A stretch of DNA of 64,000 nucleotides from CAVRAZ01 sp963719135 (GTDB lineage Bacteria; Pseudomonadota; Gammaproteobacteria; DSM-19610), in NCBI GenBank assembly GCA_963719135.1, contig CAVRAZ010000012.1, forward strand, positions 1 to 64,000, written 5' to 3'. Below the pieces are notes generated by a model, which was given only the letters and a program-made list of their open reading frames with translations, was not told the DNA's origin and did not search any database. A program made the translations under genes and the position numbers. Positions 37,120-46,993 of this stretch are shown one piece after another; within the stretch, counting starts at the first letter, position 1, and each line of letters opens with the position of its first letter.

Positions 37120-37270
37120 CCTGACAGTTGCACAAAAAACCCGCCGGGATTCGACCGAACCGGTTGTTGACGGGTTGCAGGGCGGGTAAGCGCACCCCGG
37201 GTGGAATTCACATCGGGTTGAATTTAACAGGTGTGCGCAGCCCAACCCACATTGATGCGATGATCGGGTT
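37120..37270 (+). repeat. Dispersed intergenic repeat, copy 1
   Basis: About 150 bases matching 50267-50486 in the same orientation. Shared landmarks in order are CCTGACAGT, AAAACCCGCCGGGATTCG, GTTGACGGGTT, GGCGGG, GGAATTCA, and at the right end ACATTGATGCGATGAT-GGGT. ACCCGCC and GGCGGGT can pair into a hairpin. This copy lacks a block of about 60 bases found in the other. Confidence 0.8.
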
Positions 37271-37323
37271 AAGGGGTCAATCCGGCGACCGCCGGCATCC
37301 AGCGCATCGACACGCATGTGGAT

Positions 37324-37430
37324 TATTGAGACTTACGTAAATCGGTGGCAACCGCCCACCCACGCGTTGTCGTCCCGGACTGCGCCGGGATGACGGCGAA
37401 AATTGTCAACCCTTGATGCAGGCCTCAATA
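37324..37430. repeat. Short MITE-like element with 7-base terminal inverted repeats
   Basis: TATTGAG at 37324-37330 and CTCAATA at 37424-37430 are inverted ends. Inside, ACTTACGTAA lies near the left end and a GTCGTCCCGG...CCGGGATGAC palindrome follows. The internal motif and the ACTTAC box recall the element at 11830-11972, so the two may belong to one family. Confidence 0.5.
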
Positions 37431-37481
37431 GTCGCTTCGGCCGCCCGTCGCGCCGCATGTCGCGGGCGCCTGTCCGCCGGG

Positions 37482-37892
37482 TTACCCGACAGCCGACCGG
37501 CGATTGAGAAACGCGCCCAGGGCGATGTCGAATTTCTCGATGTGAACCAGCGCCCAGCCTTTCAGATCGACCATCACGGCGAACGACAGCAACAGGTCGC
37601 CGTCGTGAAAGCGTTGGGCGAGATCGACGATGCGCCGAAGCAGCCGGTCGTGTTCGTCCTTGTGTTTGGCCAGGCCGGGAAACCCGGCGTCGGCCATCAG
37701 TCCTTCTTCATACTGGAAGTGAAACCGGGTGTGTTCGATCAGCGCATCGATCAGCCCGCCGAGGACATCCACCTTGCTGCCTTGCGCCATGGCGGTGTGG
37801 AGCTGGTTGATCAGATCGACGAGTCGCTCGTGCTGGGCATCGATTTCCGGCACGTTGACGCGTTGATCGTTTTGCAGGCTGATCAGTCCCAT
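37482..37892 (-). CDS. Bacteriohemerythrin
   Basis: A 136-residue single-domain hemerythrin, a di-iron oxygen-binding protein. Iron ligands are visible as His in DAQHERL, the pair HTRFHFQYEE, HKDEHDRLL and HIEKFD, in family order. The start is fixed at ATG 37892 by GGAGGTGACAG, although the open frame extends upstream. A role in oxygen sensing or delivery in microaerobic life is likely. It is transcribed towards the repeat region and is not in an operon. Confidence 0.93.
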   Translation of the reverse strand: MGLISLQNDQRVNVPEIDAQHERLVDLINQLHTAMAQGSKVDVLGGLIDALIEHTRFHFQYEEGLMADAGFPGLAKHKDEHDRLLRRIVDLAQRFHDGDLLLSFAVMVDLKGWALVHIEKFDIALGAFLNRRSAVG

Positions 37893-38292
37893 TCTGTCAC
37901 CTCCGGCGCAGGGTTCGTTGCTCTGCGCGGCAATCAAGAAAAAGTCCGCTCCATAACCCGGGATAGTCGCGATCCCGACCCGAAACCCGAACCGGCGCAG
38001 GCGGGTATCCGGCGGTTTCAATGTGCCGCAGCCCGGTCTTCCCGGTACGACGACCTGATCGCAACTCCCTGCAGTAAAGGATCCTAGAGTAACAGGAATG
38101 CGCAGGGGATTTAATGCCTCCGCGGGCAGACTCAGTCTAAACTTCAGCCGCCGCTCCCGCAGCCGAACCGGCAGGCCGCTCGCGCGGCTTCGGCCGGCGC
38201 GAGACTGTCGAACTACCGCCGCCTGTGGGATCATCGGCGGACGCGCGGTCCGCCACCTGACAGCGCACCGCCAACCGACGCGAGGACAGTCC
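37893..38292. other. Intergenic region between divergent genes, one hairpin
   Basis: A 400-base divergent promoter region between bacteriohemerythrin and the trpB-like gene. A 7-base stem (GGCGGAC and its complement, loop of 5) at 38236-38254 lies 38 bases before the trpB-like start. No leader peptide rich in Trp and no known riboswitch was recognised. Confidence 0.45.
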
Positions 38293-39642
38293 ATGCTGAC
38301 CAAGATCCTGCTGCCCGAAGCCGAAATACCGACCCACTGGTACAACGTCATCGCGGACATGCCGACGCCGCCCGATCCCTATCTGGGGCCCGACGGCAAC
38401 CCGGTGCCGCCCGCGGCGATGACGGCGATCTTCCCGATGAGCCTGATCGAGCAGGAGGTCAGCGGCGAGCGCTGGGTGGCGATTCCCGAGCCGGTGCGCG
38501 CGGTGCTGCGGCTGTGGCGTCCGTCGCCGCTGTACCGCGCGCACCGGCTCGAAGCCGCGCTGAAGACGCCCGCGCGGATCTATTACAAGAACGAGTCGGC
38601 GAGTCCCGCCGGTTCGCACAAACCCAACACGGCCGTGGCGCAGGCCTGGTACAACCGCCAGGCGGGCATCCGGCGGCTGACCACGGAGACCGGCGCCGGC
38701 CAGTGGGGCTGCGCGCTGTCGCTGGCCGGGCAACTGTTCGGACTGGACGTGCGCGTGTACATGGTCAAGGTCAGTTACGAACAGAAACCCTACCGGCGCT
38801 CGCTGATGCAGACCTGGGGCGCGGAAGTGTTCGCCAGCCCCACCGCCATGACCGACGCCGGGCGGCGCATTCTGCAGGAGCATCCGGATTCCCAGGGCTC
38901 GCTCGGCATCGCGATTTCCGAGGCGGTCGAGGAGGCGGCGGGGCGCAAGGACACCAACTACGCGCTCGGCTCGGTGCTCAATCACGTGCTGCTGCACCAG
39001 ACCGTCATCGGCCAGGAAGCGAAGAAACAGCTCGAACTGGTGGACGACTACCCGGACATGGTGTTCGCGCCCTGCGGCGGCGGCTCCAATTTCGGCGGCA
39101 TCGCCTTTCCGTTTTTCGCCGACAAGGCCGCCGGCAAACCGGTGCGGCTGGTCGCGGTCGAACCCAGCTCCTGCCCGACGCTGACGCGGGGCGTCTACGC
39201 CTACGACTGGGGCGACGCGGTGGGTCTGACGCCGCTGATGCACATGTACACGCTCGGCCACGATTTCATGCCGCCCGGCATTCACGCCGGCGGTCTGCGC
39301 TACCACGGCGATTCGGCGCTGGTCAGCAAGCTGTACGACCAGAGCCTGATCGAGGCCGTCGCCGTGCCGCAGCTCGAGACCTTCGCGGCCGGCGTGCAGT
39401 TCGCGCGCACCGAGGGCATTCTGCCGGCGCCCGAATCCTGCCACGCCATCGCCGCGGTGGTGCGCGAGGCGCAGCAGTGCGCAATGACCGGCGAAGCCAA
39501 GACGCTGTTGTTCAATCTGTCCGGCCACGGTCATTTCGACATGACTGCTTTCGACAGTTACCTGAGCGGCGAGCTGGAGGATTTCGCGTATCCGGCGGAG
39601 GCGATCAAGGCGTCGCTGGCGCATCTGCCGAAGGTGGGTTAG
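38293..39642 (+). CDS. TrpB2-type tryptophan synthase beta subunit
   Basis: A 449-residue PLP enzyme of the TrpB2 (TrpB-like) class. The PLP lysine lies in SPAGSHKPNTA near residue 110, the substrate carboxylate loop in TETGAGQWG, and the phosphate-binding Gly-rich loop in CGGGSNFGG. TrpB2 converts indole and serine to tryptophan without a TrpA partner, and may recycle indole. It stands alone without other trp genes. ATG 38293 follows GAGGACAG; the frame upstream is non-coding in character. Confidence 0.9.
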   Translation: MLTKILLPEAEIPTHWYNVIADMPTPPDPYLGPDGNPVPPAAMTAIFPMSLIEQEVSGERWVAIPEPVRAVLRLWRPSPLYRAHRLEAALKTPARIYYKNESASPAGSHKPNTAVAQAWYNRQAGIRRLTTETGAGQWGCALSLAGQLFGLDVRVYMVKVSYEQKPYRRSLMQTWGAEVFASPTAMTDAGRRILQEHPDSQGSLGIAISEAVEEAAGRKDTNYALGSVLNHVLLHQTVIGQEAKKQLELVDDYPDMVFAPCGGGSNFGGIAFPFFADKAAGKPVRLVAVEPSSCPTLTRGVYAYDWGDAVGLTPLMHMYTLGHDFMPPGIHAGGLRYHGDSALVSKLYDQSLIEAVAVPQLETFAAGVQFARTEGILPAPESCHAIAAVVREAQQCAMTGEAKTLLFNLSGHGHFDMTAFDSYLSGELEDFAYPAEAIKASLAHLPKVG

Positions 39643-39666
39643 GGCGGACGGCGCGGAATCGGCCGG

Positions 39667-40413
<747 letters not shown>

Positions 40414-40419
40414 ATCGGC

Positions 40420-42783
40420 ATGCGCGCCATCGACCGGAAACTCTGGCGCGACCTGTGGGCCATGCGCATGCAGGCACTGGCCATCGTCCTGGTGATCGTC
40501 GGCGGCGTCGGCGTCTTCATCATGTCGCTCAGCACGCTCGATTCCCTGGAGCGGACCCGCGACACCTACTACCGGCAGAACCACTTCGCCGACATGTTCT
40601 CCGGTCTCAAGCGCGCGCCGCTGGCGCTGGCCGACCGCATCGCGGCGATTCCGGGTGTCGAGAAAGTGGAAACGCGCGTGGTCGCCTACGTGAGCATCGA
40701 CATCGAGGGCTTCGCCGATCCGGTCAGCGGTCATCTGCTCTCGCTGCCGGATAACAGCCGCGGCGTGCTCAACCAAATCTATCTGCGCGAAGGCCGCCTG
40801 TTCGAACCCGGCCGCGACGACGAAATAATCGCCAACGTGGAATTTGCCGATGCGCACCGACTGCGCCCCGGCGACAAGCTGCGCGCCACCATCAACGGCC
40901 GGCGCAAGGTGCTCACCGTCGTCGGCACCGCGCTGTCGCCGGAATACATCTATCCGATCGCGCCCGGCGCGATGTTTCCCGACTACCCGCATTACGGCGT
41001 TTTCTGGATGGCGCGCAAGCCGCTGGCGACGGCCTACGACATGGACGGCGCGTTCAACAACGTCACGATGACGCTGCGTCACGGTGCCAACGCGGAAGAC
41101 ATCATCGACCGCCTCGACGATCTGCTGAAACCCTACGGCGGCGTCGGCGCCTATGCGCGCAAGGACCAGTTTTCGAACCGTTTCCTGACCGAGGAGCTGC
41201 AGCAGCAGAAAACCATCGCCACCGTGTTCCCGGTGATCTTTTTCAGCGTCGCGGCGTTTCTGCTCAACGTCGTGATCAGCCGCCTGATCAGCCTGGAGCG
41301 CGAAGAGATCGCCGTGTTGAAAGCGTTCGGGTACAGCAACTTCGCCATCGGCCTGCACTACACCAAGCTGGTGCTGATCGTGGTCGGCTTCGGCGTGCTC
41401 GGCGGTATCGCGGCGGGCGTGGCCATGGGCAAAGGCATGGCCGCTGTGTACATGGACCTGTACAGCCTGCCGTACATGATCTACGTGCTGCGCCCGGCCG
41501 TGGTTGCGGCGGCGGCGCTGATCAGCGTGAGCGTCGCGTTGCTCGGCAACGTCCATGCGGTGCGCCACGCGGCGCGGCTGCCGCCGGCCCAGGCCATGCG
41601 GCCGGAGCCGCCGGGCATCTACCGCAGCGCGCTGGTGGAGCGGCTGGGCCTGCAACGCTGGTTTTCGCAACCGACGCGCATGGTGCTGCGCCACATCGAA
41701 CGGCGCCCGTTCAAGTCGCTGCTGACCCTGCTGGGCATCGCGCTGGCCTGCAGCATCATGATGATCGGCGGTTTCCAGCAAGGGGCCATCGATCACATGG
41801 TGCAGGTGCAGTACGGCATGAGCCAGCGCGAGGATCTGATGGCGATCTATTCCGAACCGACTGCGGCCAATTCGCTGTATTCGCTGACCGGGCTCAAGGG
41901 CGTGGAACAGGCGGAAGGCGAGCGCAGTGTGCCGGCGCGGGTGCGTTTCGAGCACCACTTCTATCGCACGTCGCTGCACGGCGTCGAGCCCGGCGGCACG
42001 CTGCTGCGCGTGCTCGACACCGATCTCAAGCCCATCGACCTGCCGGACAACGGGGTCGTTCTGACCGATTACCTGGCGCAACTGCTGCACGTCTCGCCCG
42101 GCGACACGCTGACCATCGAGGCGCTGGAAGGCCGCCGGCCGACGCTGCGCGTGCCGGTCGCCGGCGTCACCAAGCAATACCTGGGCGTGAATCTCTATAT
42201 GCGGCGCGCAGCGCTCAACCGGATGCTCGACGAGGGCGACGTGATCTCCAGCGTGTTGTTGCGCGTCGATCCGCGCTACCGGCGCGACGTGTATGCGCAC
42301 CTCAAGGGCATGCCGCGCGTCGCCGGCGTGGTCGAACAGGAGTCGGCGATACAGACGTTTTACGCCACGCTCGCCGAGACCGTGCTGTTCTTCACGTTCA
42401 TCTCGACGCTGCTGGGCGGCACGATCGCCTTCGGCGTGGTCTACAACAGCATGCGCATCGCACTGTCGGAACGCAACCGCGAACTGGCCAGCCTGCGCGT
42501 GCTGGGCTTCGAGCGCAGCGAGGTCGCCTATATCCTGCTGGGTGAACTGGCCGTGCTCACGCTGGCGGCGATACCGGTCGGCTTGGCGATCGGGTACGGC
42601 CTGTGCGCGTATTTGGCGTTTCGCTTCCAATCCGATCTGTACCGGATTCCGCTGGTGCTGACCAGCGACGTGTACGCCTTCGCGGCGCTGGTCGTGATCC
42701 TCTCGGCGGTGTTCTCGGGCGTCATGATCTGGCGAAACCTGGCGCATCTCGATATGGTGGCGGTCCTCAAGACCAAGGAGTGA
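40420..42783 (+). CDS. Large ABC exporter permease with duplicated FtsX modules
   Basis: A 787-residue permease holding two FtsX modules in one chain. Each has a first helix, a large extracytoplasmic domain and three helices: helices near residues 12-37 and about 270-390 for the first module, about 425-450 and 650-785 for the second. The coupling motifs are EREEIAVLKAFGYSN and SERNRELASLRVLGFERS. This single protein replaces the two separate permeases of the system at 9320-11675. Start ATG 40420. Confidence 0.9.
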   Translation: MRAIDRKLWRDLWAMRMQALAIVLVIVGGVGVFIMSLSTLDSLERTRDTYYRQNHFADMFSGLKRAPLALADRIAAIPGVEKVETRVVAYVSIDIEGFADPVSGHLLSLPDNSRGVLNQIYLREGRLFEPGRDDEIIANVEFADAHRLRPGDKLRATINGRRKVLTVVGTALSPEYIYPIAPGAMFPDYPHYGVFWMARKPLATAYDMDGAFNNVTMTLRHGANAEDIIDRLDDLLKPYGGVGAYARKDQFSNRFLTEELQQQKTIATVFPVIFFSVAAFLLNVVISRLISLEREEIAVLKAFGYSNFAIGLHYTKLVLIVVGFGVLGGIAAGVAMGKGMAAVYMDLYSLPYMIYVLRPAVVAAAALISVSVALLGNVHAVRHAARLPPAQAMRPEPPGIYRSALVERLGLQRWFSQPTRMVLRHIERRPFKSLLTLLGIALACSIMMIGGFQQGAIDHMVQVQYGMSQREDLMAIYSEPTAANSLYSLTGLKGVEQAEGERSVPARVRFEHHFYRTSLHGVEPGGTLLRVLDTDLKPIDLPDNGVVLTDYLAQLLHVSPGDTLTIEALEGRRPTLRVPVAGVTKQYLGVNLYMRRAALNRMLDEGDVISSVLLRVDPRYRRDVYAHLKGMPRVAGVVEQESAIQTFYATLAETVLFFTFISTLLGGTIAFGVVYNSMRIALSERNRELASLRVLGFERSEVAYILLGELAVLTLAAIPVGLAIGYGLCAYLAFRFQSDLYRIPLVLTSDVYAFAALVVILSAVFSGVMIWRNLAHLDMVAVLKTKE

Positions 42784-42791
42784 AACAGTCC

Positions 42792-43997
42792 ATGCGTTCG
42801 CCACTGGGAAAATACCCCGGCATGCTGGTCGCCGCCGTCGTCACCGCCGCGCTGCTGGTGTGGGGTTTGTGGCCGCAGCCGGTGCCGGTGGAGGCGGTGG
42901 CGGCAAAACGCGCGCCGCTCAGGGTGACGATCGAGGAAGAGGGCATGACCCGCGTGATCGACCGTTTCGTCATCACCGCGCCGGTCGCCGGCGTGGCCGG
43001 CCGCATCACGCTCAAAGCCGGCGACCCGATCGAGAAGGGCCAGACGCTGGTTTCGCTGACGCCGCCCGAGTCGCGCATCCTCGATCCGCGCAGCCAGGCC
43101 GAGGCCGAAGCGCGCATCTCCGCAGCGACGGCGTCGCTGGCATCCGCACGGCAGCAGGCCGATTCCGCCGCCGCGACCGCAAAGTTTCAGCAGCTCGAAG
43201 TCAAGCGCCTGCGTCCGCTGGGCGAGAAGGGCGTCGTCTCGCGCGAGGCGCTCGACCGCGCCGACATGCAGCAGCGCACCGCCGACGCCGCCCTGAGTGC
43301 CGCGCAGCACGCCGTCGATGTCGCACGCTACGAACTGGAAGCGGTCGAAACCGCGCTGCGCTACGCCGCCGGCGCCGCGACGCCTGAAGCGGGCGACCGC
43401 GTGCCCGTCCGCTCGCCGATCGACGGGCGGGTGCTCAAAGTCGCCCATGAATGGGAGGGGCCGGTGGTGACCGGCGAAACGCTGTTGGAAGTCGGCGATC
43501 CGAAGCGTCTTGAAGTGGCCGTGGACGTGCTCTCGGCCGACGCCGTGAAGATCAGCCCCGGCATGCCGGTCCGCTTCGAGCGCTGGGGCGGCGCCGAGCC
43601 GCTCGAAGGCGTGGTGCGCACGGTCGAGCCGATGGGTTTCACCAAGGTCTCGGCGCTGGGCGTCGAGGAACAGCGCGTGTGGATCATCGCCGATTTCACG
43701 TCGCCGCCCGAATTGTGGCAGCGTCTCGGCGACGGCTACCGCGTCGACGCGCACTTCGTACTCTGGTACGGCGACGACGTGCTGCAGGTGCCGGCGAGCA
43801 GCCTGTTCCGGCACAAGGACGGCTGGGCGGTGTTCGTGGTGGAAAACGGCCGCGCACAACGGCGTGAGGTCAGCGTCGGACAGCGCAACGCGCTCTACGC
43901 GCAGATACTCGACGGCGTGGCGGAGGGCGGGAAGGTCATCGATCATCCGAGCGACAGTGTCGAGGACGGGGTGCGGGTGGCGGGGCGGGGGGAGTGA
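42792..43997 (+). CDS. HlyD/RND-type adaptor of the second ABC exporter
   Basis: A 401-residue membrane-fusion protein, 8 bases after the permease. One N-terminal anchor (about 10-28), first lipoyl half (VITAPVAGVAGRITLKAGDPI), an Ala/Gln-rich helical hairpin (about 105-190), second half (VPVRSPIDGRVLKV) and a C-terminal beta-barrel part. The order ATPase-permease-adaptor is the reverse of the first exporter. ATG 42792 was chosen since the frame further upstream is inside the permease gene. No outer-membrane protein follows. Confidence 0.88.
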   Translation: MRSPLGKYPGMLVAAVVTAALLVWGLWPQPVPVEAVAAKRAPLRVTIEEEGMTRVIDRFVITAPVAGVAGRITLKAGDPIEKGQTLVSLTPPESRILDPRSQAEAEARISAATASLASARQQADSAAATAKFQQLEVKRLRPLGEKGVVSREALDRADMQQRTADAALSAAQHAVDVARYELEAVETALRYAAGAATPEAGDRVPVRSPIDGRVLKVAHEWEGPVVTGETLLEVGDPKRLEVAVDVLSADAVKISPGMPVRFERWGGAEPLEGVVRTVEPMGFTKVSALGVEEQRVWIIADFTSPPELWQRLGDGYRVDAHFVLWYGDDVLQVPASSLFRHKDGWAVFVVENGRAQRREVSVGQRNALYAQILDGVAEGGKVIDHPSDSVEDGVRVAGRGE

Positions 43998-44229
43998 GCG
44001 GTGTCGGTGTCGTTCCGGTGGACTGAGCAAACGCGCGGCAATGGCGTCGGGACCCTTTGCCGGACCTTCGCGGTGCGTCGGGGCGTTGGATCTGTTTGCA
44101 TTTCGACGCTTCCGTACGTTGGAGAAGGGCAGCGCAGCTCCGCGGGAAGCCGTCAATGCCCTGGTGGTCAGCCGGGCAACAGCGCGGTGATAGCGGGGCG
44201 CAGGCCCGCTGATTGTGGTCATCCATGTC

Positions 44230-44709
44230 ATGAAAAAAGAAAGAGTGCGTTCTGATATCCGCCGCAAAGCCGGTGAGGCGTTCCATGCCGATGTGCTGGA
44301 CACCCCACAAATGACACTGCGCGGTGGCTACGCAGTGGACAGCTATGACGTTGCGCCATCACCTGACCCGGTTCTCGACAAATTGACAGATGCGTACCTT
44401 GAGACATACACGTTCTGGGGTCTCGCTTATCTCGACCCTGCGTCGTGGCGGTACTACCTCCCCCACCTGATCGACTATACGTTCCGACACATGGATGATC
44501 CTAAGATGGCGGTTGAAGGACTGCTCCATAATCTGCGGCCGCCGGATAGGGAGCCTCCACGACTCGCTTCCCTCACAGCAGAGCAGGAAGCTGTGATTGT
44601 TGCATTTCTGGAAGACGTGGCCTTCAGTGAAGACTCCGCGAACAGGGACTTTGCAAAACAGGTGCTCGAAGAATGGTGGATTCCCGATGCGCTTTACCGC
44701 AAGCGCTAA
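44230..44709 (+). CDS. DUF6714-like protein, unknown function
   Basis: A 159-residue acidic protein. The block ETYTFWGLAYLDPASWRYYLPHLIDYTF and later LTAEQEAVIVAFLEDV resemble proteins annotated DUF6714; the match is by eye and not certain. No signal peptide or membrane segment. ATG 44230 was chosen, with a GTG at 44215 as alternative; neither has a good ribosome binding site. It lies 12 bases before the DUF4823 lipoprotein gene and has a less GC-rich composition than the exporter genes. Confidence 0.6.
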   Translation: MKKERVRSDIRRKAGEAFHADVLDTPQMTLRGGYAVDSYDVAPSPDPVLDKLTDAYLETYTFWGLAYLDPASWRYYLPHLIDYTFRHMDDPKMAVEGLLHNLRPPDREPPRLASLTAEQEAVIVAFLEDVAFSEDSANRDFAKQVLEEWWIPDALYRKR

Positions 44710-44721
44710 GCAAATAAAAGA

Positions 44722-45243
44722 ATGAGACTATGCTTGTTGGTTTCGCTATTTCCGCTCGTACTTGGCGGATGTGCTGACACGCATCAGCTTATCCGCGATA
44801 GCTCGTCGGGAGTAGTCCACTTGGGTGCTGCCGACACTGTCTTCGTGGCAGTTCCAGCGGACGGCTTCTACGGGAGCGACATCTATAGAGGCTCTGGTCA
44901 AATGACGGCGCAGATTCTTTATGCAGCCTTGGCAAGACGCAGCCGCTCTGCGAAGGTCGGACGTTCATTTCAGAGCTTTGAGGAGGCGCTGGAGTCGGCT
45001 CGTGCGAACAAACAAAAATATCTTATGTATCCTTCCATTCTTCATTGGGAAGATCGTGCCACTGAGTGGTCGTCAATCCCGGACAAGGTGGAAGTCAAGG
45101 TGGAGCTGGTCGATGTGCCGTCAGGCAGTACCATCACGTCTGCCGTCATTAAGGGAAAAAGCGGTCTTGCCACCTTGGGTGGGGATCATCCACAAGACTT
45201 GCTACCTGAGCCGGCCGAGGAGTTCGTGTCGTCGCTTTACTGA
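44722..45243 (+). CDS. DUF4823 family lipoprotein
   Basis: A 173-residue lipoprotein. Signal peptide with lipobox LVLGGC (Cys at about 17). The mature part matches DUF4823: ADTHQLIRDSSS, VAVPADGFYGSDIYRGSGQMTAQ, LMYPSILHWEDRATEWS and GGDHPQDLLPEP. Such proteins are probably anchored in the outer membrane; their role is unknown. Start ATG 44722. Confidence 0.87.
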   Translation: MRLCLLVSLFPLVLGGCADTHQLIRDSSSGVVHLGAADTVFVAVPADGFYGSDIYRGSGQMTAQILYAALARRSRSAKVGRSFQSFEEALESARANKQKYLMYPSILHWEDRATEWSSIPDKVEVKVELVDVPSGSTITSAVIKGKSGLATLGGDHPQDLLPEPAEEFVSSLY

Positions 45244-45466
45244 CGTCCAACACCTACGGAGGCCTCCATCTGATCCGATATGCAAAGCCCGGAACAGCGA
45301 GAACAGAGGCAGATGAAAGCGGCTTCTCGATCTGCTCAAAATGGTTCGAATAAATCACCAAGGCACATGAAAATAGCGCTGTCGACTATATTCAGAGCAC
45401 GCGTTATGTTGCATGAAATGGATTGTTCGACAGGCTCGTTAGCCATCCAACGAAGGAAAAACATCA

Positions 45467-46369
45467 ATGGCAATTCCCAAGCTCCAAGAGATCACGCTCC
45501 CCATGCTCAAGCTTGCAGCCGATGGGAAAGTGTGGTCTCTTTCGGGTGCGCGGGAAGAACTTGCCGGATATTTTCGGCTTGCGCTGGAGGAACAGGAGGA
45601 GCTGCTGCCCAGCGGCAGACAAGCGCGCTTTGCCAATCGAGTGGCCTGGGCAAAGGTCTATCTCCAGCGCGGCGGGCTGGTGGCATCTCCGGAACGGGCG
45701 CATTTCCAGATCACTGATCGGGGAAGAGAAGTGCTTTCAAACCCTCCAGACGAAATCTCCATTAATTTTCTGAGCCGGTACCCCGAGTTTCAGGAGTTTC
45801 GAAGCCGCCCGTCAAAGCAGGAGGTCTCCGAATCAGAGGACGCAGCCGAATCCGATAGTCCGGAAGAAGTCTTGGAGTCTGCCTACGTCACCATACGCAA
45901 GAATCCGGCCGCGGAAATTCTGGACCGGGTAAAGTCCTGTAGTCCCCGGTTCTTTGAGCATCGGGTCGTCGATCTTTTGTTGAATATGGGCTACGGCCGT
46001 GCCGGCGGAGGTACTGGAGAGTGCGTGGGCCAAGTCAGTGCTGAAAGCATAGATGGAATTATTTCAGAGGACCGGCTTGGCCTTGAGTTGGTTTACCTGC
46101 AAGCGAAGCGGTGGGAGGGAACTGTCGGACGGCCTGAAATCCAGAAGTTCGTCGGTGCACTGCACGGCCGAAGGGCCAGGAAGGGCGTGTTCATTACCAC
46201 GGGTGCTTTTTCGGCGGAGGCGAAGGCCTACGTCGAGACCATTGATCCTAAAGTTGCACTCGTGGACAGCGCACAGTTGGCCGAGTACATGATCGATTTT
46301 GGCCTGGGTGTTTCCCTCGCCGGGGCCTATGAAGTGAAGAAGATCGATTCGGATTACTTCGAGGAGTAA
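45467..46369 (+). CDS. mrr: Mrr-type restriction endonuclease
   Basis: A 300-residue protein with the Mrr layout: N-terminal winged-helix domain (about 1-95, with ITDRGREVL closing it), an acidic linker, and a C-terminal PD-(D/E)xK-type nuclease from about 155. The catalytic core reads IDGIISED and then LVYLQAKRW, with Asp and Gln-Ala-Lys in place. Mrr cleaves methylated DNA and does not need a partner methylase. ATG 45467 has AAGGA upstream. It stands next to a BrnT/BrnA pair in a patch of lower-GC accessory genes. Confidence 0.9.
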   Translation: MAIPKLQEITLPMLKLAADGKVWSLSGAREELAGYFRLALEEQEELLPSGRQARFANRVAWAKVYLQRGGLVASPERAHFQITDRGREVLSNPPDEISINFLSRYPEFQEFRSRPSKQEVSESEDAAESDSPEEVLESAYVTIRKNPAAEILDRVKSCSPRFFEHRVVDLLLNMGYGRAGGGTGECVGQVSAESIDGIISEDRLGLELVYLQAKRWEGTVGRPEIQKFVGALHGRRARKGVFITTGAFSAEAKAYVETIDPKVALVDSAQLAEYMIDFGLGVSLAGAYEVKKIDSDYFEE

Positions 46370-46450
46370 ATGGCTGACAGCAGCTTAATCTGACGGGTTA
46401 TTGTGCTGGCGCACTAAAGCCGACAGGTTGAGCCGGGCGGCATGCCCCCA

Positions 46451-46486
46451 TTGACATAGGCATACGGTGTACATATCTTGTATGTA
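46451..46486 (+). promoter_or_regulatory. brnT promoter with overlapping palindromic operator
   Basis: TTGACA at 46451-46456 and TATCTT at 46474-46479 are spaced by 17 bases, a good sigma-70 pair. TACATA-TCTTG-TATGTA at 46470-46486 is a perfect 6-base inverted repeat covering the -10 box and reaching the start ATG at 46486. BrnA-type antitoxins repress their own operon, so this is the likely operator. The expected transcription start falls at or next to the ATG. Confidence 0.75.
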
Positions 46487-46764
46487 TGATTGAGTTCGAA
46501 TGGGACCCAAGGAAGGATAGCGCCAATCAAAGGAAGCACGGCGTTTCCTTTGACGAGGCCCAATCCGTATTTTTCGATGAAAATGCGATTCAATTCTACG
46601 ATGGAGGCCATTCCGAGCAAGAAGATCGCTTTATCATGCTTGGTCTGAGTCTGCGCTCAAGGGTCCTTGTTGTATGTCACTGTGAGCGCGCGTCAGGGAG
46701 GGTCATTCGAATCATTTCTGCCCGGAAGGCGACGAGTTCTGAATGCAGGTTCTACGGTAGGTGA
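46486..46764 (+). CDS. brnT: BrnT-type toxin
   Basis: A 92-residue RelE-fold ribonuclease toxin of a type II system. Family blocks are FEWDPRKDSANQRKHGVSFDEAQSVFFD and the end RVIRIISARKATSSE. The start is supported because BrnT proteins begin with this FEWDP segment. The predicted promoter leaves almost no leader, so the mRNA may be leaderless. brnA starts 4 bases after its stop. Confidence 0.9.
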   Translation: MIEFEWDPRKDSANQRKHGVSFDEAQSVFFDENAIQFYDGGHSEQEDRFIMLGLSLRSRVLVVCHCERASGRVIRIISARKATSSECRFYGR

Positions 46765-46768
46765 AGTT

Positions 46769-46993
46769 ATGAAAGCGGAATACGATTTTTCGAAAATGAA
46801 AAGCCGGAAAAATCCCTATGCGTCTAAACTGAAGAAGCAAGTGACGATACGCATGGGCGAGGATGTCATTGAATATTTCAAAGCCATGGCGGAGGAAACA
46901 GGGATTCCATATCAAAGCCTGATCAATCTCTACCTTCGCGACTGTGTGGCGAAAAATAGAAAGGTGGACATAAATTGGCTGAAGCGGGCATGA
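46769..46993 (+). CDS. brnA: BrnA-type antitoxin
   Basis: A 74-residue antitoxin with a C-terminal ribbon-helix-helix DNA-binding domain (KKQVTIRMGEDVIEYFKAMAEETGIPYQSLINLYLRDC). The preceding part (FSKMKSRKNPYASKLK) would bind BrnT. ATG 46769 has AGGTGA upstream and comes 4 bases after the toxin stop. Gene order toxin-antitoxin is usual for this family. Confidence 0.9.
   Translation: MKAEYDFSKMKSRKNPYASKLKKQVTIRMGEDVIEYFKAMAEETGIPYQSLINLYLRDCVAKNRKVDINWLKRA

Larger units (their letters stand above)
36954..37481. other. Intergenic region made mostly of dispersed repeats
   Basis: About 530 bases upstream of the kinase and downstream of the hemerythrin gene. It contains the repeat at 37120-37270 (second copy near 50267) and a MITE-like element at 37324-37430. 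No gene is supported. Confidence 0.5.
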
